64,000 bases of DNA, taken from assembly GCA_021234535.1 (NCBI GenBank), contig CM037836.1:29284769-29348768 (forward strand), given 5' to 3'. Source of the DNA: Stichopus chloronotus (taxonomy: Eukaryota; Echinodermata; Holothuroidea; Aspidochirotida; Stichopodidae). The first letter of the stretch is position 1; the number at the start of each line of letters is the position of its first letter. Shown in pieces: positions 51,701-62,400 of this stretch. The notes under the pieces were generated by a model. That model was not told where the DNA came from. It ran no database searches and saw nothing but the letters and a program-made list of their open reading frames with translations. The position numbers and the translations under genes were made by a program.

Positions 51701-53442
51701 AAAGTTTTCGTATTTACTTCGCTTCTCACACTTACCTGTTTCCTATAACTATTGCACTCTAGTCTACCTGGCCCCAGGCACAGAACTGTATTCTGTCATG
51801 CACCAGGCTCTGTTTGGTACATTTAACTCTTTACCAGACATACCCCATCTAGCACAATCAAAGAAATGCCAGAATCCTGTGCACATGCAATAGAGCTTGG
51901 TGCACAGTAGAGTGCAGTAGGTGAAGGAGACAGGTAAGTTCGTCTCTCTTTACACTTTCGATATCTTAGTCATTCGATGGTTTTTCATATCGACAACATA
52001 AATGGAAACTAGAGAATAAGATCTTTACATTTGATGTAATGGGAACAGTCAAATCTTTGCTTAAACATCAACAATGTCTGCAGTAGCATTGTTTGAGATT
52101 ATGTAACTATTTGTAATCCTACTTCAGTGGCATCGAATAGTCCAAACTAAGAAGGGAACTCAGTGCCCCTCTGCTGAAACACTACCTACCAGTCTTGCGT
52201 CAGAAGATTGCGATGCTTTTAAAAGCACTAGGCGGCCTTTTCCTAGTGTTTGAAACAATCTCTGAAGGTGTATGTGACCCTGTCTGCCATCTCAGCATAG
52301 TGTTACTTGTGGCAGTTTATCACATTGATATCAATATTTTGTGTTGATAGTGATCACCTTTTAATGTTATGGTTCTCCACAGGCCAGAAAGAGAGACAGA
52401 AGACACAGATATGGACGAGAGTTATTACGCAATGATGACTAAGTTACAAGCCAATCAGCGAAGAGATTATCAAAGGGTTCGTTTGACATTACTACTCATG
52501 GTTTCTATCTTCTGAGCTGTATGGCCCTAATGAGGTTACTCACATGTTTAATACAAATGAACACTAAATGTACATTTCGTGCCTAACTTCATGAATGTTA
52601 TCATACCCTATGTGGTTTCTCTTACGTCTTAAGTGAGGGGTTTTGATTGGAATATGCCATGCATTTTTTTTTAATGTGATTTTTTTTTTGCATGTTACTA
52701 TTGAAAAGATCTGAGTAATGTTAAGTATTCCACACTGCTGCTGCAGGCAACTTTCAGCAGTCTTGAGATACCTTCTTACTTGAACATTGCTAGTGGTTTG
52801 ACAAAGGAAGAAGCATGGGAGTTCTCCATTCAGTTGAAGTGACAAATTATGCCACACAACAAGGATGTTTTCAGTATTTGTGTTTTTCCTTAAAATAGTC
52901 ATATTGTTTAAGCTAAATATTGTTAATATAAGAAGTGAAGAGCAGCGCCATTTACATAGCCTAACATTTCTAATATTTTTTTTTAAGAACCAATTTGCCT
53001 CTTGCAATTTATTTTGCTTAAACAATTAAATTCCATGCTAATTAAGTTCCTGTCAGATTTGGCACAATGCTGAAATAAAGTCATTCAAATGTACATGTAC
53101 TTACAAGCGGGGTCTGCTTGCCAGAGTTTTTACTTCATTTCATTTTGTTTTTATTATCATGCAATTCGCAGGGCACGACGACCGGTTCGGTGCAGGCCAC
53201 AGACAGACTCATGAAAGAAGTGAAAGATATATACAAATCACAAAACTTAAAGAGCAAAATGTACTCAGTGGAACTAGTCAACGACTGTCTATATGATTGG
53301 AATATAAGAATATATAAGTAAGTTATGCCCAGTATCTTTATTAACCACTCTTGTGTGAGTCTGTATCTTCTCATGCTTTTCAATCTTACAGAGCTTTGAT
53401 GTCATGAACTTATGTGATCATCATCAGTGTATTCCACTATCT

Positions 53443-53475
<33 letters not shown>

Positions 53476-56400
53476 GTCTGTCTGTCTGTCTCTGTGTTTG
53501 TATGTCTGTGTCTCTCTATCTTTTGTTCATTTGTCTGTCTTTCCATTAGCCTCTTTATCCATCCATGCTTTCCTTGTGCCAAGTTTCCAGTGGGCTTTGG
53601 ATGAAAGATGAATACACTGGCGCTTGAATTGTCCGTCCTTGTCTGCGCCTTAATGAAAGAAAAAAAGCCCAAACCGTAATCATGTCAGTTAGTGCCTAGT
53701 GTTTTGTATGAAAAATGGATGCAGTAATCCTTTAACACTTGAGCATGGTAGTTGCTCTGGAAATTATCTTCACAAGTCATCAAGGGGTCAGTAAGTGCAA
53801 ATCTTTTGAGTGTTGCGCTATGAGATGTAGATGCTACTCATGGTTACCATGGTGATCCTCGACTATCTGGTCGTAGTGGATGTCATTGAATTTGAAGTCA
53901 GTTCTCATCTTAAGGTCATCTGAGCCATTCTTTCATATGTTTAAAATAATCTAATTTACAAGTGAGTGATAAAATAAGTAGTATAGTGTTCTTTGGGTAG
54001 TGGCAAACTTCGAGTGCTCAAGAAATTCAGGTCGCCAAACGTATGAAGGTTGTTCGGATTCTTTGTTTGAAAACTTTCAAATTGGTTATACTGTGACTAT
54101 TAACGACCGATAATCAAGGTTGCTCCTGATGCTGTTTGGAATGTGGGTCACTCACTTCTGGGTCAGTCAAAGGTCCATTTGAACCTATTGTTGACACATT
54201 ATAAAATGCTCGGTCTTTCAGATGAGGATCTTGACACTTGCTACTCATAATGTTTGTTTATTCATTGACTGGTGGGTGCTACATGGTTGTTAAGAATAGA
54301 ATATGATATAAAGTCATCTATTTTTACTCTTTCAGTTGGTATGTTTGGGAGACACGAGAGAAAGTTCTCATAAAGCTTTCTTTTGTGAGATAAAAAAATG
54401 TCAGTTTTTGTGTAACTTGAGGGAATAAGTGAATTACAGTAGGGTTGACAAATGTGGCATCAGAACTCAAAAGGTTGTACCAGATGTCCATTTATTAGGG
54501 CTGTTGAGTGAAAAGATCTACTTGTCTCCTCAAAAGACTGAAGTATTGTGTTCATATCATTAGTGAAAACTTCCAGTGACTGCATGATAACTTGGCTGGT
54601 GTTTGATTTTTTCATGGAGTGTTGTGCCCAACATGCTGTTTGATATTTTTAGATTTAGCATTTACAGACTCTCTGCCCTATCTCTTTTTTTTCAAAGAAC
54701 TTTAAGCAACAAGTTGTGTAATCCACCTAAATTACAAAATTTTCTTTACGTGACCAAATTCTTTCATAGATGTGTGTATCAATGGAAAATTTTGTTGAAG
54801 TACTTTTAAGCTAATGTTGATAACCAAATCTAATTTTTTTCCATAAAGTTTTCAATAATGTTGTGTTTTTATGTGCAATGCACAATGATAGTGCTGAATA
54901 ATCTCTTTTCTTTGGCAAGGAAACTATGCAATGGTGATAGCAATTTCTATTTGTGGAACATTTTAAATCCCTTTTCTAGGCCCTCTCCAAACAACCTCAG
55001 AATACAGCTATTTTCAACTTTTCTAAACCTTCGAAGGATTTCCCAGCAACTCCCTGTCAAGATTTACAAAGTACTTGATTGTTTCAGTCACAGTAAACAC
55101 TCCCATGGGATTCACAATGTATTCCAGGTTGCCTTTGATGACTCCACAATCATAATCACAATTTAGTGTCAGGAACTTTCTATCAATTTGTGAAATACCT
55201 TGGTAAAGAGCCATCCTTCTTGACCACCATTGTCATCAATTAATACTGAGTGATTGATGTTACTCATTTATATTAGCACTTGGTAATATCAAACCCATAA
55301 GTGACATAGAATGTGGTTGTCATTCTTGCATGTAGATTTTCATTTTGATATGGTGCCTTTCCTTCTCTGATTGCTTTTGTTTGTAAGTGATTGTGTGGGT
55401 ATAAAAAAGTGAGATATTGGCAAGGAATCACAAAGTCCTTTGACTTTCTGGTTATTTACTTTGTTATCTTATGATTTGTTTTAATGAAAGAACTTCTCTT
55501 TCAACATTAATTCATGTCTGTAGCCATTGGTGCTAGATACAAGGATGTAAATCAAACTACATGCATTAACCAATATGATGTGGTTCATAAATCCAATGTT
55601 AGCCCTGTTCCAGTCAGTGTCTTTCAATAGACAACTGACTGAAGAATAATCTTTGTTTTGGTTTTAATGTGCACTTGCCTTAATCTACACTGTCTGCTTC
55701 ATTTTGTCAGGGTGGACGAAGAGAGCCCTCTTCAGAAAGACTTACGGGACCTTCAGAAGAAAGGAGGCCAAGATCATATTCTCCTCAACATGACCTTCAC
55801 GGTAACTCTTTAAACGTTTTTTTTTCCCCTTAGATGATTTGTAAAAGGGTAACTCAAGAATGTAAAGAATTGCCTGTAAGGACAGCTTTTCTGCTATAAA
55901 CAAGATAATATTCTATTATTATGTAATTGATTTACCATTTTAATAAATTGTTTCTGGCTTAACTTCTTATTCACTGCCAAGTGTCACTGCAAAAAACAAA
56001 TTGGAACCAACAATATCAAGCTTGCCAGAACATTTTAACCTGGTGGTGCTCCTGGTTCAAATTTCATTTTCCTTCTTTGCACCCAGTATCAAAATGGAGC
56101 ACCTGGTATGAAACTAGTTGGGGGATCAGGACACTGTACTAAAAGAGAATTGCTTAGCCTTAAATGTTGCAAATGAATAATACTTTCAAATGAATACAGA
56201 TGTACATTGTAAATTTAAACATCAGTGCGATTGGTCTTTGTAGTATACGCCTACACAAAGGCTAGATTACCTCACCACATTCCTAATAAATCATTTCATG
56301 ACCTTTGCCAACACCACTAAAGTTTGCTGTAGTCGATGCTGTTGATTCATACAAAGATGATGAAGTAGATCCAGCCAGTTTGACACAAAAAAACTGTCTA

Positions 56401-59400
56401 GAATCCCAAATGAAGTGTTAACTTTGAAGCTATCCCGATCAGTATGTAGTGGAATCATGTGTGAAACAACATGTCTTAGTTTAGTCAATTATAGCAACTT
56501 TACCTACCTGTTTTGTAAATCAAATAGATAAAGTTGAACAAGTTAAGTTGATGAAAGTGTTAATCATTACATACTTATACTCTAAGGTGAGTGTTGGTAA
56601 GTGATTGTTGTTCAGTAATGTGTAAACACTTCCACATTAGAATCACAGACGGAGAGACTGCTTTGTTTGTTTTTACAGGAAACTTTTCCATTCGAGCCTC
56701 CGTTTGTACGAGTGGTGTTTCCAGTCCTCAATGGCGGGTACGTTTTACTGGGAGGTGCAATCTGCATGGAACTGTTGACAAAGCAGGGCTGGAGTAGTGC
56801 CTATACAATCGAAGCCGTTATTCTTCAAATTGCTGCCACACTGGTCAAAGGGAAAGCCAGGATACAATTTGGGGCTGCAAAGGTAAATGAGTCATTGAAA
56901 ATTACAAAAAAAAAGTAACATGTATCAACTCAGAATGGTACATAGACTGTATTTGTTGACATTGGTTACATTTGCAGGGATTGATTTCAGTTACCATGTT
57001 TACTGTTGGATGGTTCTGCATTTCCAGGGAGCGATTTTAAGACGTAATCTGTTGATTTTTCTACATTAGCAGGGAGTTTTACTTCATAGGCAGTTGAGTA
57101 GGCTACATTTCCAGTTGCTTACATGTGCTCTGATTGTCTACATTCACTGTTGTAACACACATATTGTGTGTATGTTTACATAAATGCACAGCTTTTCAGC
57201 AATGTATTATATGCTCCTACACTGTCCTCTTCTGTAAAAACCAGTCTGTTTACGATTTTCTGTATGAGTTGGGCATGGAGTTGGGGATGGAGTTGTGGGA
57301 GGGGTAGGGGATCTGGTGTATGCAGAAGGGATTGATGCAAGGGAAGGGGATTGGACAGGCAAGGAATCAATATGATGGTGATGGTATGTGTGTATGCGTG
57401 TGTGTGTATGTGGTGCCTTGGCTTGTAAACATGATATCTCAAGAAGGGAAAGGTACTCGAACTCCAAACTTAGTGTGTTGGTAGTCCATTGTGATTAAAT
57501 GATCCCCTTCGTTTTTCATGGAGTTCAAAGGTCATTTAAGGTCACCATAGCTTAAAGTAAGAAAACCTATCAAGCAAGATATGTCAGCAACCAAATGTTG
57601 CTAGAACTTCAAACTCTTATCATTAGTAGCAATTGTCGAGAAGATGATGGCTTCCATTTTTTATGGAGGTCAAAGGTCATGTGAGAACAATAGCGGACAC
57701 TCCTTGAAAACCTTGTAAACGTGGTATCTCAAGAAAAGAAAGGTGCTTGAACTTCAAAGTTGGTGTGTTGATAGTCTATCATGAGTAGATGGTCCCTATT
57801 GTTTTTTGTGTAGGTCAAAGGTCATTTGAGGTCACCACAGCCTAGAGTAGGACAACCTATCAAGGGAGATATCTCAGCAACCAAATTTTGCTAGAACTTC
57901 AAACTCAATCATTGGTAGCAACTGACAAGAAGATGATGTCTGCCATTTTTTATGGAGGTCAAAGGTCATGTGAGGTCAATAGAGAACATAGCATGATAAC
58001 TGAATTCCGCTAGAACCTCAAAGTGTCAACATTGTTAGCACTTGACGAGCAGATAATGTCTGTTATTTGAATTGCCCCATGGTAGACTTGTCATCACTGT
58101 AATGTCACATGAAATGAGTGTAATAAGTGCTGTCACACCAAAGCTCTGTCCTGGGTTCCTAAGCCCAGCATGTGATACTTAGAGAGTTGTACATGTCCTG
58201 AATGTGACCAAATGAAGAGGTAAACGTTACTTTTATTAAAAAAATAATGCAAAATAATTCATGTAGGTCAAAGGTCATTTTAGGTCACCAGAGCTTAAAA
58301 GTATGATGAAGGGAGATATCTCAACACCGAATGTTGCTAGAACTTCAAACTCACATCATTAGTAGCAACTGACAAGAAGATGATGGCTGCCATTTTTAAT
58401 GGAGGTGAAAGGTCATTTGACATCAATAGAGGACATTGTTTGAAAACTTTGTAAGCATGGTATCTCAAGAAGGGAAAGGTTCTTGAACTTCAAACTTGGT
58501 GTGTTGGTAGTCCATGGTTCTGTCCTGGGTTCAAAAGCCCAGCATGATGTTGTTTGTTGTTAATTTCATTTGTCATACAAGACATTCAAAATTTGTGTAC
58601 AGAATTCATATGCAAAGTTGTAACAATACAAAAGTAGGAAAAATGGATGACAATATATGGATGCATCGAGACAAAAGAAACCAGATGAAGCTAATAAGCT
58701 TTGTAGTCTTGTCATTTACATAGAATATAACATCAAGAGGAAAAACATAAGGTAGTGTTTGCGACCCCTTAGAAGAAAACTGAAATTTAGAATATATAAT
58801 GACTCTAGAATTAGAATTTGCCAGTGTGTTAACTAAAAAATAGTCAAAATTTCCTACGACGATAAAATAGATGCCTTAAAATATTTCTTAAATAGATTGA
58901 TATTGTGTACATTTCTAATGTTGTAGTTAAGGAAATTCCAGAGATATACCCTATTACTTCTTACATGATTGTGGACAAACATTGTTCTTGTGTAGGGATG
59001 AAGAAGATTATCTCTTCCACGTGTAGGATAATTGTAATATTATTCATTAGCCTGAAAAAAAGAATGGAAGTCTTGAGGGAGTTGGCCAGTACTGTGCCTG
59101 TAAAAAGAATGCCGAATTGATTATTGCAGTGATCACCTAGTGTAACTGTATTATGAAGATGAAACAGTGGAAGGATGTGGGTATAACGTGAAACATTTAG
59201 AATAATTAGGACAGCCCGCTTTTGTGGAATAAACCGTTAATCCGTACATGTGGGTAACATAATTCCTCATAGAAGGATACCATACATAAGATGATGTGTA
59301 ATAAAAGCATTAAAGATAGTTAATAATGTAAAAGTAGGGATATAATATTTAAATCTATTCATAACACCTCTGATTTGAGCTACGGGCTTATTAATCCTGT

Positions 59401-62400
59401 AAATGAGGTACTTCCAAGAAAGCTTGTCATCAGTTACGACCCCTAAAAAATAATTGACAGTATTGCTCTTTGTTATGGTAGTATTCTTAAAACGTAGACA
59501 AAACTCTGCAGTATCGCCTCTGATATTTATAAAAACCAGTAATTTTGCTTTGCCAATAATTGAGGATAACTTATTTGACATTAACCAGTTAGTAACATTA
59601 TCGCATTCTACAGAAGCCACTTGAAGGGCTTGAATGACTTCAGGGTTATGATAATGGACGGTTGCATCATCCGCAAATAATAAAAATTTACGAAAACTAG
59701 ATGATTTGTGTAAATCATTTATGTGTAATAAAAAAGAAGTGGTCCCAGAATAGAATCTTGCGTTACACCAAGTGTAGTATTATTAAGTTTTGAGTCCAAT
59801 CCGTCAAAACGAAGGAATTGTCTCCTATTTGTTAAATAACTCTTAAACCAATAAACTTCAACACCTCTTATCCCATATCCGTCTAACTTAGTCAATAAAA
59901 TGCTATGATCAGTAGTATCAAACGCTTTAGATAAATCAATAAATAAGACCACAGTGCTAATTTATGATCTACATTATATGTAATATGGTCAACAAACTTT
60001 AAAGCAGCCATGCATGTTGAGTGACCCTCCCTAAATCCATACTGTCCTGAATAAAGCAGATTAGTTTTATTTCTAAAAGATGACAGTCTGTTGTACGTAA
60101 GTCCGTGATACTCAGAGACTTTTACATGTTGGGAATGTAAACATATGAAGAAGCTAAATCACTCATATTAGGAAAATAATGCACATTTATTTTCTATTGA
60201 AATTGTAAAAATGTAGATCTATGTTTCATAGCAGAGATTGTTGCTAGATAGACTTGGTCTCGTTCTCAATTTGTAGAACACTTTAAGTCCATTTCTATGC
60301 CAAACAACCTCTTAGCATAGTTCTTATCACCTCTTCTAAGCTTTAGGATATCTAAGGATATCCCTGTTGTCAGAAACTCCCTGTCAAGATTTACAAAGTA
60401 CTTGTTATAGTCACAGTAAACATTCCCTTGGGAGGCACGGCTGTTCCAGATTGCCTTTGTTGACTGCACAGTCTCAGGTCTGTAACCACAATTTGGTGTC
60501 ACAAACTTCCTATCAACCTGTGAATTACCTCCTTCATGACCACAATTGTCATCAATGCTGAGTGAATGACATTACTCATTCATACTAGCACTTGGTAACA
60601 TCAAACCATGAGTGATACAGAATGGGGTTGTCATTCTTGCATTTTGTTTTTCATTTTGATATGGTCCTGTCCCATCTCCACTGGGTTGCTTTTGTTTGTA
60701 AGTGTGTGTGTGTGTATGAAAAAATGAGAGGAATCAAGAAGTCATTTGATTTCCTGGTGGTTATCTTTCTGTAACTCATATTTAAAAAGTCAGTAAGGCT
60801 GTCATCCATCTCATTAATTAATGTACTTCATCATTTAAGCTGGTGCAAATGACTGAGTAGTATGGGCAATGTTTGGCCACTGATTCTATCCTCTATTTGT
60901 TTCGCTTGGTAATATTATCTGCTGTTAATTTCAATTGTTTCAAGCCAAAACCTGACTTGGCCAACAAAGCTCTTTTGCTCATTTTTAGTATACAGTAACA
61001 TTTTTTTTTGTGAGATAAACAACTATGAAAAACCAGTACTTCATGTAAGTGATTACAAATCAGAAACTGAGTTCCATTAATTTACTCCCCAATTAATGCC
61101 TCCAAATTCAGCATAATGAATGTGACGATGCTGCACATACTTAAGCTTGTGCATAATATGTTAGAAGGGATGAAATAGTGTTAGAAAATTGATTAGCAGG
61201 TTTTCCTAATCAAAGTTTGAATTGGTTAGTCAACCCATTTTGATTAGCAGATGTTAAGCGAAGGATGCAACCGTGAATAAGCTGAAAGTGAAACCCCACA
61301 AATATGTACTGTAAGCACTTTAAACAATACCTTTCTTGGAATAACATTCAGTTTACAAAGGAGACTGTTTTTTGTTAAGTTTTAATGCCACTTGGTAGTT
61401 TCTTTACAAGTTCTTCTCCTCAAAAGAGTACTAGTGGATACTAAAGAGAAAATAACAATCACAACTATTGCGAAGCCTACATGAAACTGAGTGGGAACTG
61501 AACTAACATGGATCACAAATTGCAATGCAAACCCGGTTTATTTAGCTGCTTTATCTACTGTGTCTCATGTTTACTATGTCATTTATATATGTTTCTCTTT
61601 AACTTGTGTTCATGCAGAGGCAGTACAGCCTAGCCAAAGCACAGCAGTCTTTCAGATCACTTGTCCAGATTCATGAAAAAAATGGTAGGTACACCTTGAC
61701 TGGGAATGGACATATTTTTCAAGCATCGCTGAAGTAGCTTTGTGGAGTTTGAAATTTTTAGTTTCTCTAAGATCAATTTGTTGTTGAAAAATCTATTTAC
61801 TTCACTCCTCACTTACCTGTTTCCTCACAACAAATGCATTCCCATCTACCGTACCAAGAGTGCTGATAACCTTTAACACCACTACTAGCGCCTTCCAGCC
61901 TAATACCGGAATAGCACCTCCTTCCCATTCTGTTATACTATGTGCTAGGAATTTGGAAGTCTCGTTGGTTTTTTATGCGTGAAATATCGTTCGTATGTAT
62001 ATATACCAGTAGGCTCCCTTGTGTGGCTTTAAGCCCTACTGCTTGTTCTGTTCCACATTCCAATCAATGTTGTGAAGGATTTTCAAGCCTTCTTACTCAT
62101 ACCGGGAGGCTTCATTCATTGTTTAGAGGCTTTGTACATCGTAACTGTATTCTATATGATGTATTCGTGTACCTTCACATTCTGTTACATATTTGTACTA
62201 CGCATTTTATGCTACATAGTTTGTACTTGGTATTATACTCCATCGAAGATTTTACAAACTTGCTGCCGCTATCGGAAGAAGTTTTCGCAAAGTAGATTAT
62301 CGATGTTTTTGATTGTGCTTGTTGCTATGTGTCAACAATTGGTTCCTCACAACTGAGTGAAAGAAACTGCTAAGGAATGCAAGTAGATGGATGATATTTG

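Larger units (their letters stand above)
53318..55710 (+). other. UBE2Q intron 6
   Basis: A 2.4-kb GT-AG intron containing the (TCTG)n microsatellite at 53443-53494 and the first copy of a roughly 480-bp duplicated repeat (54920-55420). Confidence 0.75.
56883..61617 (+). other. UBE2Q intron 8 (repeat-rich)
   Basis: A 4.7-kb GT-AG intron made largely of repeats: a DR1-core tandem array (57425-58546), a LINE fragment on the minus strand (58547-60105), and the second copy of the 480-bp repeat (60250-60740). The segment 60750-61617 shows nothing recognised. Confidence 0.8.

Noticed and set aside
52564..53025. 153-codon open frame on the minus strand in UBE2Q intron 5, the longest frame in the window
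   Set aside because: No recognisable domain, composition of translated AT-rich intron DNA, no splice or promoter context. In 64 kb of six frames, one such chance frame is about expected.
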